Shown: positions 22,266 through 34,003 of the stretch, in pieces
Layout of the letters: each line of letters opens with the position of its first letter
How positions within the stretch are numbered: the first letter of the stretch is position 1
From: Protea cynaroides
Taxonomy: Eukaryota > Streptophyta > Magnoliopsida > Proteales > Proteaceae
NCBI GenBank assembly: GCA_028583415.1
Contig: CM053268.1
Span: forward strand, 21,065,923-21,129,922
Direction of reading: 5' to 3'
Length of the DNA: 64,000 nucleotides
Made by a program: the position numbers and the translations under genes
Notes under the pieces: model-generated
Told to the model about the DNA's origin: nothing
Database searches by the model: none
Seen by the model: the letters and a program-made list of their open reading frames with translations, nothing else

Positions 22266-24429
22266 ATGGCACCAGGGGAAGGTTCTCACAAACCCCCAAT
22301 GTTTGATGGAATAGACTTTGTATTCTGGAAGAGGAGAATGGAGATCTATGTAGGATCTCTTAGGTTTGATGTTTGGGCAGTTGTTGAGAATGGTTACACT
22401 CCATATGAAGCTGCTCCCAGTGTTACAGATAAGATGAATTTTGAGAACAACAGAAAGGCACTAAATGCCATTCGGGTGAACTGGCCAAGGTCATGGATTG
22501 CAAGACTGCAAAAGAAGTCTGGGGTAGGTTGATTAGTATCTATGAAGGGGATGAGGCTAGTGAGGTATTGTTCATGGTTTTTATTGAAGAACATGGAGAG
22601 AATAAAAATGAAGAATTTACCCCAAACTACAATGAAAAAGGTGAAAATGAAGAATCAAGCTCAAGCTGTGATGAAGAAGGAGAAATAAATTTTGAGGCTG
22701 AGTTTGTAGTAGCTCTGAAGGAGCTCAACACAGAACGAAAAAACAACAAGCTTGTCTCACGAGAGTTAGAAAGCAAAAACAGCTGATTCAAGAACTGAAA
22801 GCTCAAAATGAAGAGTCCAAGAAAGTCATTGATAATTTCAAGATTCAACTCAACTAGACATCTATAAACCATTCCAGGCTAATAACAGAGAATACAGCTT
22901 TAAAAGCTCAACTAGAAGAGTATGAGAAAGAGTTTATAATTCTGAAGGCAAAAGTGATTAAGTTTAAAGAAGAAGAGCATGAGAGACAACAAAAATTAAC
23001 TCAACATGAGGAGCCAAGTAACAGTACTCCAGTGCATCCCAGTAGCAGAAAGCTTGATGGTATCATAAATGCTCAAAGACCTTCTCACATCAAGTTTGGT
23101 CTTGGTTTTGATGAAGGAGAGACATCCAAGAATGCTAGCTCAAAGGGAAAAACTCATATCTCATTTGTGAGGGAAAATGGAAAGGGCAAGGAGCTTATTG
23201 GTTATGATCAAAGAGAAAATCAAATCCCTCTCCCTAAGACTAACAATGCAAGGGCAAGACAAAATGCATGGCAAGGTAGGAGAGTGGAGCATGGTAACTT
23301 CAATAGAGATGATTATCCCAGTGTATCACAGAAACAGATGAGGTACATGGCACCTTCAAGGCCAAGACCTCATTTTTAGGATTATTGCCATATATGTAAT
23401 GTTTTTGGGCACAAGGTTGCCACTTGCAAGTTTAATGTGAGAAATGTGAGAAATGATTACTCCTATAAGACTACCTATGCAAAGCCAAATCAAAATGCAT
23501 GGTCAGGCAAGAGAGTGAATCATGGCAAAAGTCATTTTAATACTCTTCAGAGGAAAATGGAATATAGGGGATCTCCTCCCTATCAGAGAGCACTACAGAT
23601 GGCTAGATCACATTTTCATGGTTATTGTTACAAGTGTAATAACTTTGGTCACAAAGAAGCAACATGCAAGTTCAATCAAAGACAAGCAAGTTTTGAGAGC
23701 AGAAATCAATTTTCTCCTTTGGTTAAGAGTATTGTTGAGTGTCATAATTGTCATAACTATGGGCATATTGCAAGGGAGTGCAGATCAATTTTTCCATTCA
23801 TGTTACCTCATCAAAGAATGGAAGTTAGAAGACCTCAAAAAGTGACACAACAAAGAGAGAGTGGACAAAGAAAGGCCAAGAAGAGAATGAACAAGAAGAC
23901 TCCACCAATTGTTAAAAAGGTGTGGAAAGAGAAAAGTGGTGCAGATTTGAATGATGATGATGATGCCATTGCAGAGTTGGTAGAAGGAGAGAGTGATGAT
24001 GTTGCTTGCTTCAAGACAACACTCAAGACACAAGACAAGCCTTCTCCTTGGATATTTGACAGTGGATGCTCTAGTCAGATGACAGGTGACAAGACAATAT
24101 TTCAGGAGCTTCAACAGTATGAGGGAGGTGTAGTGAAGTTCGGAAACAATGATGGGGCCAAAGTAATTGGGAAGGGTTCTATCATCCTCAATAATGGGAA
24201 GTTGAAACTCCATGATGTTCTTTATGTGTCAGGGCTCAAGCACAACATTCTCAGCATCAGTCAGATTTGTGACAGAGGGCATGAAGTGATCTTCAACAAT
24301 CAAGGATGTGAGATTAGAAGACTTGTCAGTGGCAAGATTGTGGCTTTAGGACAGAAGACCTTAGGAAACCTATACACTCTGACAGAGAGTGTTGAAGATT
24401 CATGCATGACTATGCTCACCAAACAGTGA
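22266..24429 (+). pseudogene. Element A gag-protease-gag-pre-integrase, no pol
   Basis: The product starts MAPGEGSHKPPMFDG with a Copia-type gag (FVFWKRRMEIYV), then a Glu/Ser-rich coiled-coil region. CCHC knuckles are DYCHICNVFGHKVATC, CYKCNNFGHKEATC and CHNCHNYGHIAREC. The protease active site is WIFDSGCSSQM. The gag-pre-integrase domain (LHDVLYVSGLKHNILSIS, then LGNLYTLTES) ends in a stop at 24427. The normal Copia order would continue with integrase, RT and RNase H, but here noncoding sequence and the polypurine tract follow at once. Frameshifts near 22490 and 22780 and a stop at about 23377 disrupt the front part; 23437-24429 is open. A zinc-knuckle module appears duplicated (QNAW...ATCKF twice). 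Confidence 0.85.
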
Positions 24430-24661
24430 GGTGCTTGAAGTGAGGGGGAGCAGTGTGTGTTTGATATTCTTTTGCTCCCTATGATGGACTCAGGGGGAGT
24501 CCTTTGGCGTTCATATGTTGAGTTGGTGCCTATGGAGAGCCCATAGGATTGGAAAGATGCGGTAGGCACTCCTATGTGGCCGGATCCCTTTGTACTTGTT
24601 GTCAAAGGGGGAGAGAGTCTCAGGTGCGAAGTGAGTTGCCAACAATTCCAAAGGGGGAGAT
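24430..24661 (+). other. Element A 3' noncoding tail with repeated polypurine tracts
   Basis: 232 bases separate the gag-protease stop from the 3' LTR. Purine tracts GAGGGGGAGC (24440), CAGGGGGAGTCC (24491), AAAGGGGGAGAGAG (24604) and AAGGGGGAGA (24651-24660) precede the LTR. The last, one base before TGTTGG, is the functional position. Multiple such tracts are a known trait of sireviruses. No coding is seen. Confidence 0.75.
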
Positions 24662-24955
24662 TGTTGGACTTTGTGTTGTAATTGTTGGCAAATGGGCCAA
24701 GTGTGATGAAATAAAATGTCAGATGATGTGGCAGTGTTTCTGGTGATGTGGCAGAGATACTGGTAAAGAGAGAATGTCAGTGTGCCCCACTGATGGTGAG
24801 GCAGTGTTTCAGGTCATGTGACAGTGATACAGGTGATGTGGCAGTGTCTCGGGTGATGTGGAAGTGATACAGGAGATGTGATAGTGTTTATGGTGTTATG
24901 TCCTTTTTAGAAGAGAGAGAACAAAGAGAGAAAAAGAAGAGAGAGAAAATAGTGG
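24662..24955 (+). repeat. Element A 3' LTR, first part
   Basis: This repeats the 5' LTR from its first base (TGTTGGACTTTGTGTTGTAA) to about offset 295, where the GAGAGA tract passes into corrupted sequence. The 3' LTR resumes at 46055. Confidence 0.88.
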
Positions 24956-25427
<472 letters not shown>

Positions 25428-25438
<11 letters not shown>

Positions 25439-27509
25439 AATTCTCAACCAACCGGTAATGGTGTGATGAACCGTCTATGAACCAACGATTCAACCAGGAT
25501 CTCATATAGGCCGTGCCCATTTGACCAAACAGATACAACCACAACCATAATCAAAGGTAAATAAACAATAGCGAAGTCTTTAATATTAATGAAGTGAGTA
25601 TCTAACAGTGATAACATAAATTAATTATCTAATTATCTCCAAATGACTCAAGACATAAAATAAAATAATGTAATCAATTACATATATTGATAATCCAACA
25701 ACTAAATTTAATCGAAAATATATGAGTTACACTCGCATGATGAATCACGTAATTCCACCATAGCTTCAATATCCATTGCAGCAACATGTCCGAACATTGG
25801 TGTATTCATATAATCTTCAATGGTAAGACCTGCATCATCAATTAAAAATATTCGACATCGAAAGGGTGAGCACACATCATGGCTCAGTGAGCAAACAAAA
25901 CAATGCAACAAATATATGCATGCATACAATTCATATCTTTGGTCTGGTTTATAAGTTTGCAATATGCTATAGAAAGGTTTGGTAGCCACCGCACCTCTAT
26001 ACACGAGTGTGTGAAGCCACCCAATGGATCAAACACCATTGCCGTCCTAGATTCACCCATCATGGAATAGAGATAGCTAAAGTGCCCGGATCAAACACCG
26101 CATAACACTTTCCCTGATGCCCTACCCATACCAACACGTAAGCCCCTATTGGGGAGGGCTTGCAAACTGGGCACGTAACTAACCAATCCTAATGCCAAAC
26201 AGTGTATCCAAAGCCTCACCCCAACATCCCTCAATACATCCGTAGAGATAGAGCTAAGGCCCCCTGTAGAGTCAGAGTTTACACGGTCCATGACCACCTC
26301 CCCTGATGCCCTACGACGTAATAGTTCTGCAAATGTAATGGCAATACGACGATGTTAGTGGGCAAGACTTGAGTAGAGATAGAGCTAGAGTCTGGTGACC
26401 AGGATGAACCACAGCATCACGTTCTCCCCCTGATGCTCCACTTGTATCAAGCACACTAACCACACACATACATTCACATGCCTATTCCTAACATCATCAT
26501 CATCATCATGTTATAAATAAATAGAATTAAATATGCATGAGCAGTAATAGCAGGAATATTGGATGACATGTGAAATGCACATTACAAACATACAAGCATA
26601 GAATCATTCATGGCATTGGACTCAATAAGTAAAACTTTAGCCAATTAATTTAGGTCTTGTTCCCTCACCTTTGGTCCAAGCTTTGTAAATCACTTTTAGA
26701 CGACTTGGAAACCTAACAAATTTATAGAGTTTAAATAAGAATTTATTTCATCAATTATGGCCGACTTTTCCACTCTCAACTCATTTCCTTCGTATTTTGA
26801 TTCTTTGGCTTATCATCATGATCCTTCCTATGATTGTTTTACGATTTAAAATCCATATTTTACATAATCCATCATCCTAATAGATTCCCTCAATGGATCT
26901 CATAGAATTTATCCATGGTTTTATGATTGGGATCTCACTTTGAATCACTATCTCCTCCATGATCTATTGTAGGTATTGAACTGATGTGGGGAATGTTTTC
27001 ATACCTTAAACTTGTTGAAGATTCAAAGTTTTCTCTGAATTTCCTTCTCTTAGTCTTCCTCTTTAATTCTTCTTCTCTTCCTCCTCTTCTCTTTCTCTCT
27101 CTCTTTCGGTTTGAGTTCTACAAGGATGAAAGAGGTCCTATATATAGAAGAAAACTCTCCATATAGAGTCCTACTTAGATTAGGAAAGAACCCCCTTCGA
27201 ATTAGGAAGGTTTCCTAATCACGGAGTCAGTTTGACTTCGTGTGGTCGCACGTGGGGTCGTATAACCTGTTGACCATACATCCAAAAATTGTGACCACAC
27301 GTCCCAGACTCCAGTGGTCGCATTATTCTGAGGTGTGGTCGACCACACCTGTTTAGGAATGCGACCACACACTCCTAATTAGATGATTTTGGGTTCTATT
27401 TCATACATAGTCTTGTGGATTCTTTACGCACTTGGTCCGCTTGGCCCGACCATGATAGGAAGACCTAATACAAGGTGGTAAGACCGGTTAGTACGATACG
27501 GGTCTTACA
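25428..27509 (-). repeat. Element B left (3') LTR
   Basis: It is recognisable from AATTCTCAACCAACC at 25439 to GATACGGGTCTTACA at 27509. The true first bases are overwritten by homopolymers. It is about 450 bp shorter than the right LTR, mainly because the tandem array seen at 44885-45295 there is absent here. It shares the block GGGTGAGCACACATCATGGC with the element C LTRs. Confidence 0.82.
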
Positions 27510-28600
27510 ACTCCCCCCCTCTTATTATAAATTTCGTCCTCGAAATTTACACATACCTTCCGAGTCAAAAAGGTGAGGATATTGCTTTCGCATAGCATTC
27601 TCTTCTTCCCATGTGATCTCTTCTTCATCTTGGCTCCTCCAAGTAACCTTAACATAATAAATGTCACGGTTGTGTAGACATTGAACCTTCTGGCTGGTAA
27701 TTTTGGTTGGTGCTACTTCGAATGTCAAATCATCAGTTAGACCCGGTGGATCCACTGTTATCATGTGTGTTGGATCTCTGACATACTTCTTCAGTAATGA
27801 GATATGAAATACATCATGCACACTTGACATAGATGGGGGTAGTGCTAACTGATAAGCCACTTTCCCACGTTTAGCTAGAATCTCATATGGCCCGACATAT
27901 CTCGGACTTAGCTTCCCTTTTTGTCCGAACCTTTTCAAACCACGCATAGGAGATATTTTCAAATATTTTATCACCTATGGTGAATTCGAGATCTCTGCGT
28001 CGATTATCTGCATACTGTTTCTAATGGTTCTGAGCTGTTCTAACTCTTTCCTTGATAATGTCAACTACTCGACAAGTATCTTCAACAAACTCTGGTCCAA
28101 CAATACTCCGTTCTCCAACTTCATTCAAAAACAAAGAAGTTCGACACTTTCTACCATACAGTGGCTTCATAGGGTGACATCTGTATAGTAGCCAGATAGC
28201 TGTTTTTATAGGCGAACTCGATCAATGATAGTTTCTCATCCTATGATCCTTTGAAATCAATAACACAAGCTCAAAGCATGTCTTCTAAAATCTGAATGGT
28301 ACACTCTGACTGTCCGTCTGTCTCAGGATGGAATGCAGTACTAAACTTCAACATTGTACCCATAGCCTTCTGTAATCCTTCCCAAAACATTGAGGTCAAA
28401 CGTGGGTCTCTGTCGGGCACAATGCTTTCAGGTACATCATGCAATCTGACAATATTATCCACATATAGCTTGGCTAACCTCTCTAGGGTATACTGAGGTC
28501 GTATAGCTATGAAACGAGCTGTCTTGGTCAAATGATCCACAATCACCCAGACCGCGTCAACTACTCGGGGAGTCAATGGTAACCTAGTGACAAAGTCCAT
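27510..28600 (-). pseudogene. Element B integrase core, C-terminal domain and chromodomain
   Basis: A polypurine tract (plus strand ACTCCCCCCC, 27510-27519) adjoins the LTR. 28271-28600 encodes the integrase core with VDHLTK, DRDPR and HPETDGQSE, which carry the three catalytic acidic residues. 27525-27974 encodes the tail: GLKRFGQKGKLSPRYVGPYE, then the chromodomain YVKVTWRSQDEEEITWEEEN. Integrase inserts the cDNA; chromodomains of chromoviruses direct it to marked chromatin. Frameshifts between 27974 and 28271 break the protein. Confidence 0.85.
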
Positions 28601-28639
28601 AGTGATGCAGTCTCATTTCTATGTTGGTTCTGGCAATGA

Positions 28640-29347
28640 CTACAACAATCCTGTAGGTCTTTGCCTTTCAGCCTTTACTCTCTGACAATTTAGGTATTGA
28701 GACACAAATTTAGCTACATCCGCTTTAATTCCTCTCCACCAATATAGTTTCTTCAGATCATGATACATCTTCGTACTTCCAGGATGTACCGAATAAGCGG
28801 TGGTGTGAGCTTCCTTCATTAGTCTGTGTCTAATATCCAAGTCTTCATTTTTAGGAACACATACTCTTCCTTTGTATTTTAGTACCTTTTCAACGTCCAA
28901 GGTGAACTCAGGAGTAGTCCTACCTTTTTCGAGGTCTTCTTGCACCGTTCTCAGATAAGGGTCTAATTTTATAGTTGTTTTTACTTCGTCTATCAGATCA
29001 GGGATAATTTTCAATGTGGCAAACATATTTGAAAACCAATGAATAAACCCTTGGTTGGTTGATCCATCCGGTGTATCTATCATGAACTGCTCATTACCAT
29101 AATTGAATACTTCTCCTATAACACACATTGTCGTAGTCGTGTTAACTTCTCCCTAGGATTTTATCATTGCTTTTCTACTTAGTGCATCAACATCTACATT
29201 AGCCTTCCCTGGATGATACTGGATATTGCAATCATAATCTTTTAGCAACTTCAGCCATCTCCTCTGTCTCATGTTCAATTCCTTTTGATTGAAAAGATAA
29301 GTAAGACTCTTATGATCTGATTTAATTTGAACTTTCTCACCATACAA
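28640..29347 (-). pseudogene. Element B RNase H and integrase zinc-finger region
   Basis: 29153-29347 is the RNase H tail ([12 protein letters not shown], then YHPGKANV). 28640-29128 is the integrase N-terminal HHCC region (HPGSTKMYHDLKKLYWWRG, then YLNCQRVKAE). One of the two zinc Cys positions is Tyr (SQYLNC). A stop near 29153 separates the two parts. Confidence 0.82.
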
Positions 29348-29349
29348 AT

Positions 29350-30660
29350 AATGTCTCCATATCTTAACAACAAGAAACTTATAATTTCTGCAACATTCTT
29401 AGGTGCTTCCCATTTTACAATGACTTCAATCTTGCTAGGATCCACTTTAATTCCTTCAGCGGATACTACATGGCCTAAGAAAGCGACTTCATTTAGCCAG
29501 AACTCACACTTTGTAAATTTGGCGTAAAGCTTCTCTTTTCTTAGTCGCTGCAGAGTGGCTCTTAGATTTGTGACATGAGTTTCTTTGTCCTTGGATTAGA
29601 CTAGTATGTGGTCAATAAATACAATGACTGATGTATCCAACATATCATGGAATACCCGATTCATGAGTTCCATAAAAGTTGCGGGTGCATTAGTCAATCC
29701 AAAAGACATGACTAAAAATTCATAATGTCCATATCTTGTTCTGAATGCTGTCTTTGGAATATCACCTTCCTTAATCTTCAACTGATGGTATCCTGACCAA
29801 AGATCAATTTTTAGAGAACACTTTGGCACCTTGCAACTGTTCGAACAAGTCATCGATCCGAGGCAACGGGTACCGATTCTTGATTGTAAGCTTATTCAAT
29901 TCCCGATAGTCTATACACAGTTGAACGCTACCGTCCTTCTTTTTCACAAACAATACTAGCACTCCCCATGGTATGCTGGGTCTAATATAACCCTTGTCCA
30001 ATAATTCCTGTAATTGTACATTCAGTTCCTTCAGTTCAGTAGGAGCCATTCGATAAGGTGCTTTAAATACTGGTGCGGCTCCAGGTATAAGATCTATAAT
30101 GAACTCTATCGCTCGGTCGGGTGGTAGTCCTGGTAGTTCCTCAGGAAATACATCTAGAAAGTCATGCACAACATCAATATCTTCCATTCGTGGTGCTTCC
30201 TTGGTGAGATCGATCGCGGATACTAGATACCCAATTCCTCCCTTCTCGAGGCCTCTTCTAGCCTTTAATGCAGAGAGAATGAGTTTTTGTTTACGGGGAA
30301 GTTTGGTTCCCGTAAAACTAAACTCTGCTCCTTCCTTGTCTTTAAATGTCAATTTCTTTTCTGAACGTAATAGGTTTATAGAATGCCGAGCTAACCAATC
30401 CATTCCCAAGATAATGTCAAAGTCTGTCATCTCGAGTTGAATTAAGGTTGCATTTAAAATCTTCTCGTCGATAAGAACTGGACATGGTCCATAACCATTT
30501 TCTAGTTCAACTTCTAATCCCATAGGTGAACGTACAAGCAATTTGTAGTCTAATGGTCTGAGGGGTAGATTTAGCTTCTTTCCAAATGACACAGATATAA
30601 AAGAATGAGTAGCTCCAGAATCAAAGTGTACTCTGGCGGGTATGCCATTAATAGGTACGA
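29350..30660 (-). pseudogene. Element B protease and reverse transcriptase
   Basis: 29804-30592 runs from the protease end ([14 protein letters not shown]) through the RT fingers ([12 protein letters not shown], then [14 protein letters not shown]) to the palm. 29596-29853 carries [13 protein letters not shown] with the first catalytic Asp and the box FIDHILV in place of FIDDILV, so one catalytic Asp is His. A frameshift near 29810-29850 also divides the RT. The protease active site lies upstream near 30620 in broken frame. Confidence 0.85.
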
Positions 30661-30699
30661 TACCTGTGATTTGATTTAATTTAGTCTACATGCTCACAC

Positions 30700-31982
30700 A
30701 AGGTAGTACAAAATGAAAGGTTCAGGTCATACCTTTGACCACATCAGGCGATGCGACAGCATCCTCAGATGTAATTGCATAAACCTTTCCTTGTTGTAGC
30801 TGCTTCCTTGGCTTAGGACACTCCCTTGAATAATGTCCTATTTGATTATAGTTAAAGCATTTTACTCCTTCCACTACTTAGCTTCTATTGAGGTTGGGCT
30901 GTCAGAGTAGTCTTGGCTGCAACATTGAAGCCTTGAGTATGAAAGGATTTAAATGTCTTTGTGTTCCCTCCGTTGAATGTGTTCCCATTGGGCCTCTTAA
31001 TACCTCTGTTCTGAGCAAAATAACTTTCCCTCTGGCTCGATTCCAGTACTCGAGCAATCTGTACCGCTTCATTATAAATCTTCTTTTCCAATCCCAATAG
31101 ATGCTCACAGAAAAATAGCTCTTCATAACGCTACTGATATGCATCCATAGTCATCTATCCCTGATACAGACCAAGAAACTCTCTTTCCATCGCATCTCTG
31201 AAACTTCTGGGAAAATACTTCTCGAAGAATGCTTCTTTATAGATAGCCCAGGTCAATTGGGCGTGCTTCGTTAACAGATAACTTCGAGTAGACTTCCACC
31301 AATGGTGTGCATCGCCCTTCAGCATAAATGTGGCACATAGCACTTTTTCCTCTTCATTTACAATCATCATCATGAAGTTCCTTTCCATCTCGTCGATCCA
31401 GTGAGCTGGCCACAAAGGATCCGATGGCTTGCCATTAAATTCCTTAGGCCTCATCTTCAGGAAATGCTCGATCAGTCGAGACTGGTCCAACTGATACTGA
31501 GCATATGCTCCATATATAGGCGGTTGATACTGGTAATTACCTTGGTTGTATCCACCTTGAGGTACTTCAAGGTTTTGTACTTGAGCTTGTACAAATGGCG
31601 TTTGAGGTGCTTGAGGTATCGTATTGTTCATAGTCGATGCTTGGGGCACGGTGTTGCTACCCCTTGGTACGGTACTAGCTTGTCCCTCTGGTAAAGGTGT
31701 AGTGTAGTGTTTGCAGCTGGAAAAGCCATTCCCATAGCATCTTGCATGCTGGCTTGTACTTGCTGTATTTGCTGCAACTGTTGTGCTAGATTCATCACCG
31801 CAGTAGCCAAATCTGTAGGTGGGGCTGGCAAGTTTGTGGGGTTGCCTTGGTTGTTGACTCCTGGCAGTACCGTATTCTGGTTCTCCTGTTCCTCAGGGTT
31901 TTAATGGCCATTTTTCTCCACAGGTGGTGGTGGAGGTGGAATTGGGTTACGTCCTCTCCTGGTTATTCTTCGCCTAGCCATT
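30700..31982 (-). pseudogene. Element B gag
   Basis: Gag begins at 31982 (MARRRITRRGRN), with a stop after about 23 codons. It continues at 31155-31831 with a Gln-rich coiled segment (LAQQLQQIQQVQASMQ) and the retrotransposon gag core (RLIEHFLKMRPKEFNGKPSD, then WIDEMERNFMMM). It ends with a zinc knuckle near 30830-30870, CFNYNQIGHYSREC, whose second Cys is Tyr. Element C has the same layout. Frameshifts at about 31640 and 31150 break it. Confidence 0.85.
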
Positions 31983-32129
31983 TCCTATTTTCCACGGTGG
32001 TAGTGTCTGAAAGTCAAGGAACATATGAGGCAATCATAATATACATCATTCTCATGTCAAAATCCAAAAAAACAAGGAAAATTTTCAATCTTTAAAGTCA
32101 TTCAGTCAAAACAGGGAATTTTTCATGTT

Positions 32130-32340
32130 TGGTTTGTTGGGGGGTCGCAGTAAATGCGACCACAAGGTTACGACCACACAAACCCTGTCAGCTCACCGAG
32201 AGCCTATGGTCGATCATGTGGTCGCACATAGTGCGACCACAAGGTTGTGACCACACAAACCCTGTCAACTCACCGAGAGCTTGTGGTCGATCATGGGGTC
32301 GCATATTAGTCGAATTTTACGACCACACGATCCCAAATCA
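32130..32340. repeat. GGTCGC inverted-motif array between gag and antisense gene of B
   Basis: GTGGTCGCA and its reverse complement TGCGACCAC alternate at short spacing, including a repeated unit of about 85 bp with CACACAAACCCTGTCA and CACCGAGAGC. It lies in the noncoding interval from which gag (minus) and the antisense gene (plus) diverge. Confidence 0.8.
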
Positions 32341-32484
32341 GGTTTTTAAACCTGATTTTTGAGCCATTCTCCACATTTCTCTTTTGTCTTCAACTCAACT
32401 CGCCACCACTGAGTTGCTACAGTGTCGACCGTACCAATTTGGTGATTCTTTCATCGATTTACAACCTACGTTCTGTTCTTCTAG

Positions 32485-32925
32485 GTATGTTCCCTACTCT
32501 TTCTCCATTTTAAGCTTTCATACCTAGGTTTTGCTCCATTTATAGGGTTTTCCTCAAATTAATATTTTTTTGATCGTAAAAATTTTATTTTTATTGGGGG
32601 TTATTGCTATTGGCCACCTAATGGATGAAAACCCTTAAGAAAATTCGAGTTTCATCGGATAGTTAAATTGAAACTTGAAAATTCCCATTTTTTTACCTAA
32701 ATTTTAGGGTTTTTCCAAATTATCAAAATTTCTTCAAATTCGACCCAGCTAGTTTAAATTTTCAATTGTATGAGCCTTGCAGGATGGTTTGGGATCTATG
32801 TAAGTCCTCCTGCCCAAATATTTGGGTGAAAAGTGAGGCTTTTGGCCAAATTATGCCGTCATAATGCCAAAATTTTGAATTTTCACTATATCTGATATGT
32901 TGCTTGTTGGTCTATGTCTTTGCAG
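32485..32925 (+). other. Putative 5'-UTR intron of the antisense gene in B
   Basis: TTCTAG|GTATGT at 32485 and TGTCTTTGCAG at 32925 fit plant splice sites and bound 441 nt of T-rich sequence. The start codon follows five bases later. Element C has equivalent sites 445 nt apart. Confidence 0.5.
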
Positions 32926-32930
32926 ATAAC

Positions 32931-34003
32931 ATGGCTCGCACTAAAGTCCCCAGAGTTCATGACCCCATCGCTTCTGGTCTATTGAAACAGAAGCACAGTA
33001 TGCTCGGTATGAGCGTAAGAAGGTGGAAGGGGGTCGTTGTGTCAACTTGGCCAACCTAGCCCTAGTTGATGTGGAGGGAGCATTCGGTGATATGGGCTGG
33101 CTCCCTGAGTTGGTGAAACAGTTTTACTGCAATTTACAAATGGAGGGTGACCCAGAGGACATAGATAGAGGTAGAGAGCTCAGGATCACCAGTTTACTTA
33201 AAGGGGTGGAGATCTCCTTCAACTGCCAGGAGTTGGTTGATCTCCTGGGTATCTCAAATGATGGTCCCTTGGTATACTGTGCACCTAAGGAACACCAGTT
33301 CCTATCAATGAGAATGTACGCAGAGATTGACCACCAGATTCTTAGGGATGATCGATGGCAGATGAAGGCAATCAACCTACGACCGAAACCCTGAGTGTAT
33401 TGCAAGATCATCCAGCACAACCTGATTCCCTAGAGTGGACACTATGAGAAGGTTTCACAGTTGACCCAGTTCCTTCTGTACTGCATCTGCACTAGGCAAC
33501 CTGTCTGCCTTCCTTATATCATTATCAGGACCATGCTCCATGCCACGATGCCTGGTCTAGTGGGTAACCTACCCTATGGGCGTTTGATCACCACTCTGCT
33601 CACTCACCTGCAGGTAGACTTGGTCGATGAGAGGATTCACGGGGATACTTTTTCGAATGACCTTGACTGGGAGGCCATCTCCAGGATGGGGATGAGAGAT
33701 GTGCAAGTCAGTAACGAGGAGAGAAAAGCTATTGTGCGTCCTCGTACTTGAGTAGAGGTAGTAGACGCCAAGGCGGCAGCAGCAGCAGCAGAGGTCCACG
33801 AGAGCGATGATGAGGAGGATGATGATCGAATGTTCATGGATGTAGATGCTACACCTCCTCCATCACCACAACATTCCACTGGAGCTGACCTTTCTCGGGC
33901 TTCTTCCCACTGAGCTTGTCTTTCGCACCCACCACCAGATGACGTGATGGGGCTACTGCGAGAGATTCAGGAGGCACAGCGTGCTACTGACCAGCGGGTA
34001 GCG
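32931..34003 (+). pseudogene. Antisense transposon-protein gene of B, interrupted by element C
   Basis: The ATG at 32931 (MARTKVPRVHD) is followed by a frameshift. The main frame runs from 33023: GAFGDMGWLPELVKQFYCNL, then ITSLLKGVEISF, then LVDLLGIS, then HNLIP and LPYIIIRTM. Pattern and length fit the putative plant transposon protein domain (PF20167 type), judged from memory of the family and not by search. Stops at about 33394, 33434, 33751 and 33913 inactivate it. Element C cuts it at 34003. The last codons and stop lie at 43116-43235 (Ala/Pro-rich tail). Transcription would oppose gag-pol. Confidence 0.7.

Noticed and set aside
33124..33879. Minus-strand frames opposite the antisense gene (33.1-33.9 kb and 40.0-40.3 kb)
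   Set aside because: Shadows of the plus-strand transposon-protein gene; only the plus frame is conserved between B and C with sensible protein blocks.
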